Counted from the stretch's first letter, positions 35,390 to 44,425 are shown. The stretch is 64,000 nucleotides of DNA from Bacillus sp. V2I10 (GCF_030817055.1 NZ_JAUSYV010000002.1:62001-126000), one strand, 5' to 3'. The notes: generated by a model from the letters alone, not told the origin. A program made the numbers and translations.

Positions 35390-36371
35390 ATACAGTTCCC
35401 TTCTCATATAAGTCTTGAATGTCGTTACGGTGGATTACCCTAGTCAGGGTATGATGTAGTGTCTTACTTTCATCTCCAGTTTTTAACTGAAGCAATGCTT
35501 CAACTGATTGATATCCCATTTCATATGGGTATTGGACAACAGATGCATCTATAGAGTCTTCTTCCAATAGATGAAGTGTTTGCGGCAAAATATCAAAACC
35601 AATAATATACGTCCTCTGCTTTAATTTAAACTGATTGACCACTTGGGCAATCCCCGAACCATCAAGAGCACTAGTCCCATAAAAAGCATTTATATGAGGA
35701 TGCTTCTTCAATAAATCGTATGTAGCTTGCAGTGCTCCGCTCTTTGTAATATTGGATACTTCAATATCAACCAGTTTTATACGGTTTTCCTTTTTAATTG
35801 CATCCTTGAACCCTTTTATTCGAAGCTGTTGGTTCAAAGCGTCCAACCTTCCGGTTACAATTCCGACATATTGATCTCCCTTTGTGTCGCCGATCATAGC
35901 GCTCCCTGCCTGTACTCCTGCCATATAATTATCTGAACCGACAAATGCCTTCCGCTCACTGTCAGCGACATCCGTATCAACAGTCACAATCTCTATCCCC
36001 CGTTCGAATGCTTTGTTTGTGAGCTGGTTAAAATTCGAATGAGCAATCCCTTGAATGATGATTCCATCCACCTTACCAGTAATAGTCTTATCCATAAACT
36101 TTAACTGTTCAATGTTATCAGCCTGTTTAGGGCCTAGATATTCCAAATAAACATTGTATTTTCCAGCTGCATCTCTTGCTCCTTTTTCTATTAACCTCCA
36201 GTATTCATTGTCTACTTCTTCCGATATTAAAGCGAAATGATTGTCATATTGATGAGGTGGTTTCACCCGATCCTGTGCTTCAAATGTTTTTTTTCCGTAA
36301 ACAAGCATTAAGAAGAGATTGATCATAAATAGTAAAAATAAAAGAAGATAAAACCAACGTTTGAATTTCAT
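35370..36371 (-). CDS. Membrane-anchored periplasmic-binding-protein-like sugar sensor
   Basis: A 333-aa type 1 binding protein (RbsB/XylF fold) held by an N-terminal helix (about 5-25) with no lipobox Cys: HFALISEEVDNEYWRLIEKG, KVDGIIIQGIAHSNF, VTVDTDVADSERKAFVGSDN, AFYGTSALDGSGIAQ. Because it is linked to a kinase rather than a transporter and is anchored by a helix, it is probably the ligand-sensing partner of the kinase. RBS region is weak; start at ATG 36371. Confidence 0.88.
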   Translation of the reverse strand: MKFKRWFYLLLFLLFMINLFLMLVYGKKTFEAQDRVKPPHQYDNHFALISEEVDNEYWRLIEKGARDAAGKYNVYLEYLGPKQADNIEQLKFMDKTITGKVDGIIIQGIAHSNFNQLTNKAFERGIEIVTVDTDVADSERKAFVGSDNYMAGVQAGSAMIGDTKGDQYVGIVTGRLDALNQQLRIKGFKDAIKKENRIKLVDIEVSNITKSGALQATYDLLKKHPHINAFYGTSALDGSGIAQVVNQFKLKQRTYIIGFDILPQTLHLLEEDSIDASVVQYPYEMGYQSVEALLQLKTGDESKTLHHTLTRVIHRNDIQDLYEKGTVYENHTK

Positions 36372-36596
36372 TTCATCACCTAGTAAATATATTCATATTT
36401 TTTAAAAATTAAAAACTATTAATTATTTTATAATACCTTCGTTAAACATTGCTATATAAAGGCTTAACCAATTTAAATTCATTTAAATTCTGAAATTTAA
36501 TTACGCATAATTGATATTTGCTTCTTAATCTTATTCAATACAAAAAGACTCTTCACATATTTTATGGAAAAGTCATAATGTTTTAATATCGATTAC

Positions 36597-37115
36597 TTAT
36601 CTTCTTCCATTCTTTTTAACGTGCTCTGTGCGAATAGTCATGGGACTCTTTTTATCATTCTTTATGTTCTCTAAATACTTAACCAAATACGTTTCCGTTA
36701 TTCTTACAGGTACATATCCTAATCGCTGTCGGATGATATTTTCAATAACAAACATCTTTTTAGACAGATATATATAATTTCTGCCGGTTTCTTTTTCTAT
36801 CTTTTTATATCGATCTGTATCTTCTTGTTCACCTGCCCGATGGAAAATTTTCATATGGTGATACATATCTCTTCTCTCTTTTCTGATGAACTTTAATAAA
36901 TACAAAAGCTCGAAAGATGAAAAAGTCATTAATTCAGGAGTGTTTTTATCAATATAATGATCAGCTACAAATTCCCTCACCCTCACTTCCAGCCTTTCAT
37001 TGTTCTGCATTGCCCTATTTGAATTCACTCTCATATCGCAGAACCCACAGTAATACTGAAATTCATTCATCTTTTTAATGTCACTTCCGCAATATGGACA
37101 TGTTTTCTTATTCAT
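36597..37115 (-). CDS. Zinc-ribbon protein of unknown function
   Basis: A 172-aa protein with an N-terminal zinc ribbon (Cys6, Cys9, Cys23, Cys26 in TCPYCG and YYCGFC), followed by a basic helical domain (HYIDKNTPELMTFSSFELLY, KKMFVIENIIRQRLGYVP) ending KKNGRR. AAGGAGG-type RBS. Two hairpins lie in its 5' leader (37164-37180 and 37186-37204). Next to radC and ArdC genes, so probably mobile-element cargo. No named family recognised. Confidence 0.75.
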   Translation of the reverse strand: MNKKTCPYCGSDIKKMNEFQYYCGFCDMRVNSNRAMQNNERLEVRVREFVADHYIDKNTPELMTFSSFELLYLLKFIRKERRDMYHHMKIFHRAGEQEDTDRYKKIEKETGRNYIYLSKKMFVIENIIRQRLGYVPVRITETYLVKYLENIKNDKKSPMTIRTEHVKKNGRR

Positions 37116-37291
37116 CTTGCTCTCCTCCTTAAGGAATTGAACATGGTTAAGAGATTTGGATTATGCTGCTGCGGCAGCAGCCAATAACAGGCTCGATGCC
37201 TGTTAGATCTAATACTTGAAAATCGAGTGTTTTTTCTTCCATTCGTATAGATTTATAAATTCATTCATAACTTAACCTTTAATATTATATA

Positions 37292-37316
37292 AACAAAGGG
37301 GCTATGCCCCTTTGTT
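37292..37316 (-). terminator. Terminator of the RadC-like gene
   Basis: Perfect 11-bp stem AACAAAGGGGC/GCCCCTTTGTT with a 3-nt loop, followed on the minus strand by TTTATATAATATT; 7 bases after the stop codon of the RadC-like gene. Confidence 0.75.
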
Positions 37317-37323
37317 CTAAATC

Positions 37324-37776
37324 TTACAGATAGCCTTTTTCTTTCAAGCTTATATGGTTTCCTTTATGGGTTACAATGATATGGTCAAGAAGCGCTATTC
37401 CTAAGGTCTTCCCTGCATCTGCAATTCTCCTTGTAACTTCTATATCTTCTATGCTTGGTGTTGGGTCGCCGGAGGGATGCTGATGACTGACGATAATAGA
37501 GGCTGCGTTGTTTAAAATAGCTGATTTCATCACCTCTCTTGGATGAACAACACTTGTATTTAAACTTCCAACGTGTGCCCGGTGTAACCCTATAACCTCA
37601 TTTTTCGTATTAAGCATCATGACGAGAAATACCTCTCTGTCCTCATCTGCAATATAGGATGCCGCAAGCTTCTCTGCATCCATTGGGGAAGTTATTTTGT
37701 ATGCGGCAAAAACTTCTTTTGCTTCCCTGATTTCCTGTCTGATTCGTACCACTTCAAAGATAGATTCTAAAGTCAT
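37324..37776 (-). CDS. RadC-like JAB-domain protein
   Basis: A 150-aa JAB/MPN protein that lacks the N-terminal helix-hairpin-helix part of full RadC. The JAMM metal motif is complete: His98-x-His100, Ser108, Asp111 in SHQHPSGDPTPSIEDIE. Short RadC homologues of this kind are common on plasmids and integrative elements, often beside ArdC. The cellular role of RadC remains unsettled; despite its name it is not an established repair enzyme. Confidence 0.9.
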   Translation of the reverse strand: MTLESIFEVVRIRQEIREAKEVFAAYKITSPMDAEKLAASYIADEDREVFLVMMLNTKNEVIGLHRAHVGSLNTSVVHPREVMKSAILNNAASIIVSHQHPSGDPTPSIEDIEVTRRIADAGKTLGIALLDHIIVTHKGNHISLKEKGYL

Positions 37777-37989
37777 TCTTCATTCTCCTTTGTAATTATG
37801 ATTTTGGATTTTGCTTTTCAATATTTCTTGAGTGTTTTAAGGTTGTTTTCTTCCCTCCTTTTCTTTTTAATCTTCGGTTGTCCCTTTTGAAGGCGAAGCG
37901 CTGATGTTCCCCAAAGGGGGATGATTTTTCCCCTTTTGCAAGGAGAACGAAAAACACGCATAGACAATTGGTCAAGGGTGGTTTGAGCA

Positions 37990-38398
37990 CAAAAAGTTTT
38001 TTATGCTGCAAGCATCTTATAAAAAAGTTTTTTGCCCCTTGAACGATTGACTCGCCGTCTTCATCTCCTGCCGGAAAGGTTCGGGTTCCTGCCGGCTGAA
38101 GATGTAGTCGGCTTGCGCTGTTTTACGATTCGGATTCAAAAGGGAAAAGCACAATAAAAAGCAGCCACGATTGGCTGCTTACCTTTTGATCTCTTTTTAT
38201 TTTATTTTTGCACCTTAATATTTTCAGGTTTTCGGCTCGTTCGGTATGGCGGCTTGCCGCAAATGTAACAGGAACCTACGGCATGTAGGCGAATGCTATA
38301 CAGACCGTGGTTATCGGGCCATTTAATGCCGAAGCGATACATACAGAATGACAGAAAGATGTTATTCCCTTTCTGATCAGTCTGTTGTGCTGCCGCCA
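37990..38398. repeat. Non-coding repeat copy R1
   Basis: Shares long nearly identical stretches with 48686-48964, for example the blocks CCTGCCGGAAAGGTTC, GCTTGCGCTGTTTTACGATT and AAAAGGGAAAAGCACAATAA. The R1 copy has about 130 extra bases in the middle (38163-38298). Its right end (CCGAAGCGATAC to CTGTTGTGCTGCCGC) recurs a third time at 43230-43294. Confidence 0.85.
38154..38180 (-). terminator. Terminator inside repeat R1
   Basis: Stem AAGCAGCCA/TGGCTGCTT with loop of 4, then TTTTTATTG on the minus strand, 22 bases after the stop of the small ORF at 38202. Confidence 0.7.
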
Positions 38399-38399
38399 A
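38202..38399 (-). CDS. Small mobile-element ORF with CxxC (up to 65 aa)
   Basis: Frame opens with a TTG at 38399 or an ATG at 38342 (MYRFGIKWPDNHGLYSIRLH) and ends ICGKPPYRTSRKPENIKVQK; it contains CYIC. There is no convincing RBS. Two points favour a real or formerly real gene: a terminator follows at once, and the repeat copy R2 retains a variant reading FGIKWTDNNGLCC before it breaks off. No family named. Confidence 0.4.
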   Translation of the reverse strand: MAAAQQTDQKGNNIFLSFCMYRFGIKWPDNHGLYSIRLHAVGSCYICGKPPYRTSRKPENIKVQK

Positions 38400-38679
38400 A
38401 AGAATACAAAAAGATTTAGTGCTAAAAGTTCAAAATACAAAAACAACAGCCTTAAGACTGCTTTGTAGATGTGGTACAAAAAAGATATCAATTTAATCAG
38501 CCTGATCATAATCATGTATGCTGACTCTATACGTATTAAAAATCAATATTTAGCGAATACATCTACTTAGCATCTTTCATTAAATCATCAATTACAATCA
38601 TTTTATAATTTTATAAGCCGTTCTTTTTATGAACATAAACATTGAGGTATTCCAAATCAATTAGTTAAAAACATATATA

Positions 38680-38717
38680 TATTATATACAATAACATATA
38701 TGTTGTTGTATATAATA
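38680..38717. repeat. AT-rich inverted repeat
   Basis: A 17-bp stem with one T-G pair (38680-38696 with 38701-38717) around a 4-base loop in the AT-rich gap upstream of the M24 gene. Role unknown: cruciform, terminator without U-run, or protein site. The rest of 38400-38866 shows nothing recognisable. Confidence 0.55.
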
Positions 38718-38866
38718 TCTCTAAAGTTAATATTAAAGATATTATTATTTATATATAACCACGAACATAACACTATAAAGATTTCATTGTATTTCCTTTT
38801 AAGTCCTGTAAATCTCTGTTAACACCCCTTCTATTAGAACTATAGATGTTTTTTATTGAAAATAGT

Positions 38867-38933
38867 TTGAATTTTAAGAATAATTGTTGTATTATCTTAT
38901 TAAAATGAACATGTTCATTTAATGAACATGTTC
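38867..38933 (+). promoter_or_regulatory. Promoter with double palindromic operator for the M24-BCCT unit
   Basis: TTGAAT (38867-38872), 17 bases, TATTAT (38890-38895). Just downstream are the palindromes AATGAACATGTTCATT (38904-38919) and GAACATGTTC (38924-38933), centres 17 bp apart and overlapping the expected transcript start. This is a typical position for repression; the TetR-type regulator at 41965 is the obvious candidate. Confidence 0.65.
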
Positions 38934-38959
38934 TAAATTTTAAAGGAGGTCTTTAAAAA

Positions 38960-40111
38960 TTGACTACAAAAACATTTAACTTTTTACAACGAGTAAAAAA
39001 CTTACGAAATGAGATGAGTAAAAAAAATATTTTTGTTTCATTGGTTTGGGATCCAGATAACCAGTATTATCTTAGCGGATTCCGTGCTATTTCCTACACG
39101 AGACCTATTTTATTATTCGTGTATGAAGACAAGCTGGAATATATCATTCCAGCTTTAGAAGAGCTTCACGCCAAGGAAAAATCTTTAGCTGATATACATC
39201 ATGTGTACTATGAGCAAAACAATTACATTGGAAAACAAGTCACTTATCATCATCACTTTCAAGAAATCATTCAATCCTGGCCGAAAAACGTAAAAGTTGG
39301 GTTAGAAAAATCGATTGTTCCTGCATCTGTTTATGATGACTTATTAAAGATTGGAGCAGAAGTGGTATCAATTGACCAAGATCTTATTAATCTAAGAGCC
39401 ATCAAAGATGAAAACGAAATGAAGTGGCTTGAAGAGGCAGGATGGCTGTCCGATGTAGCGATTACGGAATCATTAAAAAATGTACAGGCTGGTATCAGTG
39501 AATTAGAGTTTGATGCTATTGGTGATTATAAGCTCTTAAATGTCGCAGCTGAAAAATATCCTAATACAGTTGTTGGTTATGAAAACTGGACTTGTTCAGG
39601 AATTGAAAGATCAGTCATGCCTCACCTTTATTCCGGAACAAGAAAATTTCAAAATGGTGATGTAGTCATACATAGCAGGCAAGTTTGGGTAAATGGCTAT
39701 CGAGCCGAAAATGAAAGAACATTTTTTATAGGGACACCAAATAATGAGCAGAGATACCTGTTTGATTTAGCGATCGAAGCACAAAGAGTGGGAATCGAAA
39801 TGATTAAACCAGGTGTTCTAGCAAAAGATGTAGATATTGCATCCTTTGAAGTTTTTGCAAAAGCAGGCTACGGTGATTACGTGAATCATCGCATTGGACA
39901 CGGTTTAGGATTGTCGGAGCATGAAGAGCCATATTTAAGATTTGATAATGATTTAATTCTCCAAGAGGGAATGGTGTATACCATTGAACCCGGTGTTTAT
40001 GTTCCAGGAATTGGTGGGTTTAGACATTCCGATACTGTAATCTTGACTAAGAATGGCTGCAAGACCATTACAAACTACCCAAGACTAGCTGATGATTTAA
40101 TTTTTTCTTGA
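38960..40111 (+). CDS. M24-fold hydrolase lacking metal ligands (creatinase/ectoine hydrolase-like)
   Basis: A 383-aa pita-bread-fold protein, TTG start behind AAAGGAGG. N-terminal creatinase_N domain (1-145), then the M24 domain. Compared with Xaa-Pro peptidases the metal residues are changed: the first Asp is Ser239 (VVIHSRQVW), the second is Glu250 (GYRAENERTF) and the last Glu is Ser357 (GFRHSDTV). His222, His314 (GHGLGL) and Glu343 (TIEPGVYVPG) remain. Creatinase and ectoine hydrolase (DoeA/EutD) are M24-fold hydrolases thought to work without the dinuclear metal site, and the ERT motif matches creatinase. With a BCCT transporter next door a zwitterionic osmolyte (creatine, ectoine, a betaine) is a likely substrate. 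Not a normal aminopeptidase. Confidence 0.8.
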   Translation: MTTKTFNFLQRVKNLRNEMSKKNIFVSLVWDPDNQYYLSGFRAISYTRPILLFVYEDKLEYIIPALEELHAKEKSLADIHHVYYEQNNYIGKQVTYHHHFQEIIQSWPKNVKVGLEKSIVPASVYDDLLKIGAEVVSIDQDLINLRAIKDENEMKWLEEAGWLSDVAITESLKNVQAGISELEFDAIGDYKLLNVAAEKYPNTVVGYENWTCSGIERSVMPHLYSGTRKFQNGDVVIHSRQVWVNGYRAENERTFFIGTPNNEQRYLFDLAIEAQRVGIEMIKPGVLAKDVDIASFEVFAKAGYGDYVNHRIGHGLGLSEHEEPYLRFDNDLILQEGMVYTIEPGVYVPGIGGFRHSDTVILTKNGCKTITNYPRLADDLIFS

Positions 40112-40182
40112 ATCATTAAGGACTATCAGAATAAAGGGATGATGCAGGTTGAATAAATGAAGAGAACCAAGGGGGAAGATGA

Positions 40183-41727
40183 ATGAAAAAGGCTTCGGTT
40201 GATCACGTGATTTTTTGGCCATCTATTATTCTTGTGATTGTGGTTACTTTGTTACTGGTTTTCTTTCAAGCAGATGCGGAACCATTTATTAATAATGCTT
40301 TAAGTATAATTACGAATAAAACGGATTGGGTATTTCAATTTTTAACAGTTGGGATATTTGGGATATTACTTTGGCTAGCTTTTGGTAGATATGGAACGAT
40401 TAAGCTTGGTTCAAAAGAAGATCTGCCTGAGTTTTCTAACTTCAGCTGGGGAGCCATGCTATTTTGTGCAAGCATGGGGACAAGCATCATGTTTTGGTCT
40501 GTTGTCGAACCGCTATACTACTATACGGGACCTCCTTTTGGGATTGAGGCCAATTCTAAAGAAGCTGCGGATATAGCGCTAAGCTATGGATTGTTTCACT
40601 GGGGAGTTTCAGCTTGGGCTCTTTATACCCTGCCAGCAGTAGCGATTGCCTATTCGTTTTTTGTAAAAAATAATTCTACCCTTCGCATTAGCTCAGCATG
40701 TAGAGGGGCACTAGGCAGACATTCGGACACTTGGGTAGGTAAAACTTTAGACGTTGTGATCATTTGGAGTATGGTAGGTGGATTGTCGACCTCTCTAGGT
40801 CTTGGGGTGCCAATGATTTCTACATTAATCGGCGATTTATTCGGAATTGAACAATCCACTGAATTGAACATTGCTATCATAGCGATTTGGACTGTGATTT
40901 TTAGCGCAAGTGCTTATATGGGGTTATACACTGGTATAAAAAAATTAAGTGACTGGAACGTTTATATGGCTTTAGGTTTAGCAGTCTTTGTTATGATTGT
41001 TGGCCCAACTTCATTCATTTTTTCATATTTTTCAAATAGCTTAGGAATTATGATAGATTCATTTGCCAAAATGAGTTTCTATACAGATCCTATTCAAAAA
41101 AGTGGGTTTCCACAATCTTGGACAGTGTTCTATTGGGCATGGTTTGCTGCAACCGCTCCTTTTATTGGGTTATTTATTGCAAGAATTTCAAAAGGCAGAA
41201 CGATTCGTGAATTGATTTTCAATGTTCTACTTTGGGGAACGATTGGAAGCTGGTTATATTTCGCTGTTTTTGGCGGATATGCGATGAATTTAGAATTAAC
41301 TGGAGAGCTATCACTTACTACTATTCTCTCTGAGCAGGGTGGACCAGCTGTCATATTAGCAGTTTTGAACTCTCTTCCTTTTACTACTATTGTAATGGTA
41401 TTCTTTATAATATTGGGCTTTATCTTTTTATCCACTTCATTAGATTCTGCAACCTACGTTATAGCTAGCATTGCAACTAAAAAATTACATCATACCGAAG
41501 AGCCAGCCAGATGGCAGCGGATGGTGTGGGGAATTGTTCTAGCTTTCATGGCGGTGTCCTTAACATTGATCGGAGGATTGAGTATTGTACAAACATCTTC
41601 TGTCCTTGTAAGTATACCGGTGGTGGCAATGTACTTTTTACTAACTTATTCTCTCATAAAATGGCTGAAGACTGATTTTCCAAATGAAGAAAAACAACAC
41701 GATATACAATTAAAAAAGGTTAATTAA
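40183..41727 (+). CDS. BCCT-family (betaine/carnitine/choline) transporter
   Basis: A 514-aa protein with about 12 membrane helices. BCCT hallmarks: FCASMGTSIMFWSVVEPLYYY, DWNVYMALGLAVFVMIVGP and SWTVFYWAWFAATAPFIGLF. The short C-terminal tail (about 25 aa) lacks a long osmosensor domain, suggesting a nutrient rather than a stress role. It begins 71 bases after the M24-like gene on the same strand and is probably cotranscribed. The M24-like enzyme is likely to act on its substrate. Confidence 0.92.
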   Translation: MKKASVDHVIFWPSIILVIVVTLLLVFFQADAEPFINNALSIITNKTDWVFQFLTVGIFGILLWLAFGRYGTIKLGSKEDLPEFSNFSWGAMLFCASMGTSIMFWSVVEPLYYYTGPPFGIEANSKEAADIALSYGLFHWGVSAWALYTLPAVAIAYSFFVKNNSTLRISSACRGALGRHSDTWVGKTLDVVIIWSMVGGLSTSLGLGVPMISTLIGDLFGIEQSTELNIAIIAIWTVIFSASAYMGLYTGIKKLSDWNVYMALGLAVFVMIVGPTSFIFSYFSNSLGIMIDSFAKMSFYTDPIQKSGFPQSWTVFYWAWFAATAPFIGLFIARISKGRTIRELIFNVLLWGTIGSWLYFAVFGGYAMNLELTGELSLTTILSEQGGPAVILAVLNSLPFTTIVMVFFIILGFIFLSTSLDSATYVIASIATKKLHHTEEPARWQRMVWGIVLAFMAVSLTLIGGLSIVQTSSVLVSIPVVAMYFLLTYSLIKWLKTDFPNEEKQHDIQLKKVN

Positions 41728-41859
41728 TCGTAACATACGAGAGATACTGTTTGTGAGACTCTTCCACTAATACTAGTCATTTTCTATGATTGGAAGAATA
41801 AAAAGCAGATCTCACATTATAAATAAAGGCTTTATCAATACTCACTGTTGATTTTGATT

Positions 41860-41891
41860 CAATGGTGTGAAATGTATATTTCACACCATTG
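41860..41891 (+). terminator. Perfect hairpin after the BCCT gene
   Basis: 14-bp perfect stem CAATGGTGTGAAAT/ATTTCACACCATTG with a GTAT loop and no U-run on either strand. It could be a terminator-like or protective 3' structure, or an operator for the downstream regulator. Confidence 0.45.
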
Positions 41892-41964
41892 AGCCAAAAT
41901 ACCAATATATTGTATAACAGAGCCAAAATAAAAATAAGATAAATTAATAGGTTAGGTGTTTAGA

Positions 41965-42651
41965 ATGAAGGGCAAACAAATACAAACTGAACGAGTGATG
42001 AGATATTTTATTGATGCTGCTGCAGAAATCATTGAAAATGAAGGGATAGAGCAAGTTACAATCAGAAAGGTAGCAGATATTGCTGGTTACACTAGCTCAA
42101 CAGCGTACAATTATTTCAAAGAGTTTACCCATTTATTATTTTTTGCATCAATGAAATTTACAAAAGACTATATTAAAGAGCTCCCATTATTTTTAGAAAA
42201 GGGAGAAAATACGATTGAGAAATGGCTTCAAAGTTGGATTTGTTTTTGCCAGCATTCTTTTGAAAGTCCACAAATTTTTTCTATGATCTTTTTAAGTGAT
42301 TTAGGAGAGAACTCCGATAAACTACTAGAGCAATATTTTTCATTGTATGAGAAAGAATGGAGCTTTCTTTCTGATGAAATGAAACCTTTTGTATTGGAAC
42401 ATAGCTTTCAAAAAAGAAGTACTAATTATTTAAGACAGGCAGTAGAAGAGGGATTCTTACACATTGATGATGTTGAGCCGCTTGCAGACATGACCTTCTT
42501 AATCTGGAAAGGGATGCTATCTTCTATTATTAATAATAGAAGAGATGATTCAGACAAAGAAGCTCTTCATAAAACAATTCTCTATGTAAAAAAAATCACA
42601 ATAGCAACTGTCGTCCAAGATAAAAAAGATCTCATTAAATTCGATATATAA
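41965..42651 (+). CDS. TetR/AcrR-family transcriptional regulator
   Basis: About 228 aa. N-terminal HTH: EQVTIRKVADIAGYTSSTAYN (split as EQVTIRKVADIAG and YTSSTAYNYF). Start at ATG 41965 with GGTTAGGTG upstream; a GTG at 41956 is possible. The ligand domain is unremarkable. Transcribed after the M24-BCCT pair, and the palindromes at 38904-38933 are plausible targets. Confidence 0.88.
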   Translation: MKGKQIQTERVMRYFIDAAAEIIENEGIEQVTIRKVADIAGYTSSTAYNYFKEFTHLLFFASMKFTKDYIKELPLFLEKGENTIEKWLQSWICFCQHSFESPQIFSMIFLSDLGENSDKLLEQYFSLYEKEWSFLSDEMKPFVLEHSFQKRSTNYLRQAVEEGFLHIDDVEPLADMTFLIWKGMLSSIINNRRDDSDKEALHKTILYVKKITIATVVQDKKDLIKFDI

Positions 42652-42684
42652 TCAACACCATGTTCTCATCACCTTCAAGAAAGA

Positions 42685-43224
42685 GTGAATTCTTTGAAAG
42701 AAATTTTACTAATCATTTTGCTGTAGCTAATCTATGTGCCATTGCTGTCACTACGTACAATATTTATGGTAAAAGGGCAAACGTTTCTGTCCGCTTTTTG
42801 TGGTATGGTGGAGGCACTTGTTTATGTATTTGGATTATCACTCGTTTTTACTGGAGAACAGAGTGGAATTACTATGGTTGTTTACGCTATAGGTTTTGGA
42901 TTGGGTATTCTCGTTGGCGGATATGTAGAATCACGGTTAGCAATTGGTTATACAAGTTTAATTGTAAAAATTACAAATTCCAATGAAACTCTTATTATCC
43001 ATCTCCGCGAATTGGGTTTTGGTGTTACGGTATTTGAAGGCCTAGGAAGAGATGGAATACGTTATCAGCTTGAAATTTTGACAAGAAGAGACCGTGAAAA
43101 GGAACTTTTGGATTTAATTCAAGAACATGAACCCCGTGCCTTTATCATCTCTTATGAGCCGCGGAAATTCAAAGGTGGATTTTTATTAAAAAGCATGAAA
43201 AAAAGAGGAATAAGAATGGACTAA
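42685..43224 (+). pseudogene. UPF0316 (DUF2179/YebE-like) membrane protein with premature stop
   Basis: From GTG 42685 the frame reads VNSLKEILLIILL, then TAG at 42724-42726, then LIYVPLLSLRTIFMVKGQ and the full UPF0316 body (SAFCGMVEALVYVFGL, GGYVESRLAIGY, FEGLGRDGIRYQLEILTRR, EPRAFIISYEPRKFKGGF). A CAG to TAG change explains it. Translation could restart at GTG 42736 but would lose the first membrane helix. Length otherwise matches B. subtilis YebE. Confidence 0.72.
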
Positions 43225-43229
43225 CATCA

Positions 43230-43294
43230 CCGAAGCGACACAACAGACTGACCATATTATTCTCTTTCTGATCAAGTCTGTTGTGCTGCCGCAA
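43230..43294. repeat. Partial repeat copy R3
   Basis: Third, shortest copy of the right end of the R1/R2 repeat: CCGAAGCGACAC, CAGACTGACC, CTTTCTGATCAAGTCTGTTG and TGCTGCCGC. The remainder of 43295-43710 shows no gene or RNA that I can support. Confidence 0.75.
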
Positions 43295-43710
43295 TAAATA
43301 GTTTTTAAAAAGGAAATGAGCAATACAGTGCTTCATAGAGTCCTGATTTTAATACTTATAAGCTTTAAAACGTTTAATTAAAAAGTTAAATAGTGCCCTT
43401 TCATCAAGTGTATGGCTTCAACGACAAATATATCAGAAGGATAATCAGTTGGATATCAGATGGTAAAAGATAAATGAGCTGAGAATATATAATTAATTTT
43501 ATTTTCATTAAAAAGGCAAAAGCCTACATAACGGGTAATCAAAACCTCTAATATTTTTCTCAATATTAACTTTCACCAAGATTTCACTCCGTATATAACT
43601 AATATAAACGGCAACAAAGAAATAATGTAAGGTTTATTTTTCAGGTGAATTTGCAGCAACACCTTCATTTGCACCGCAAGTCTTCTTGGTGTTAAAAAAA
43701 CATTTACCTC

Positions 43711-43839
43711 TCAAAAAGGGATACTTTTCTCCTTCAGCCAGTTCGTTGCTTTTAAAGAAAGCTGATTCATTGCATCTGTTACAAATCCTGCAGGCAGTTC
43801 CCAAAGTCCGAGTTCAAGCAGCAAATCGTGTTTACTCAT
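43711..43839 (-). CDS. Small hypothetical protein (42 aa)
   Basis: ATG at 43839 with AAAGGAGGAGG about 10 bases upstream. Sequence begins MSKHDLLLELGLWELPAGFV and ends WLKEKSIPF. No family recognised. The strong RBS and its coupling to another small minus-strand frame just upstream argue for a genuine gene, probably mobile-element derived. Confidence 0.55.
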   Translation of the reverse strand: MSKHDLLLELGLWELPAGFVTDAMNQLSLKATNWLKEKSIPF

Positions 43840-43860
43840 CTGTTTTAGCCTCCTCCTTTT

Positions 43861-43999
43861 TCAGCATTGGAAATCTCCACGAACATTGTACATGTAATGC
43901 ATATTCTGCTGTTTCTTCTGTTCTGCCTCTCCTAATAATTTGAACCATTTCTCCAAATCCGATCCTAAAGAGGTTTGTTGATCTTCCTGCTTACTGCAT
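43861..43999 (-). pseudogene. Small ORF with damaged start
   Basis: The frame KQEDQQTSLGSDLEKWFKLL, GEAEQKKQQNMHYMYNV, RGDFQC-stop lacks a start codon. Removing one T after ATGCAG (43994-43999) would restore MQ-KQEDQQ. It lies 22 bases upstream of the 42-aa gene on the same strand. Unknown family. Confidence 0.35.
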
Positions 44000-44322
44000 T
44001 TTCAAACCCATTATTTTTTTACACTAAAGCCAATGATACATATTTTTATATTTTTTTTGTCATTTGATTATGTAATATTATATTTTTCAACTTATATAAT
44101 CTTAACCACCATATTACCTCATTCCCCCTGCACCAATTTCTCCATTGTTAAACAAGGAATGGAAGTACCATTACTTAAGCATTGCGCCATTTATTAATAA
44201 AAAAACGTATATATATTGGTTTTCAAGATGATCTATAACTATCAATTTTAACCCTATTTTCCCCTCCAGACTTACAAAATAATGTAATATTTCCTATATT
44301 TTGAATAACTCTAATATACTCA

Positions 44323-44350
44323 TTACATTATTTTTAAAATAACGTATAAT
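44323..44350 (+). promoter_or_regulatory. Promoter of the Tat cargo-lysin-tatAC unit
   Basis: TTACAT (44323-44328), 16 bases, TATAAT (44345-44350). An inverted repeat AAATAATGTAAT (44277-44288) and ATTACATTATTT (44322-44333) overlaps the -35, a possible operator. Nothing coding is seen in 44000-44276. Confidence 0.5.
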
Positions 44351-44425
44351 TTTGGATGCGATGCAAACACCTGAATATTCTAAAAATTATTAAATTCTAG
44401 AGTTTAATGGGGGAGGTTGGAAATA

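Noticed and set aside
37796..38011. 71-aa minus-strand ORF, LQHKKLF at its start
   Set aside because: Low-complexity basic peptide without RBS, lying at the edge of repeat R1; the R2 copy gives a different continuation.
43686..43943. 85-aa plus-strand ORF
   Set aside because: The minus strand carries a small ORF with a strong RBS here; the plus frame has no RBS.
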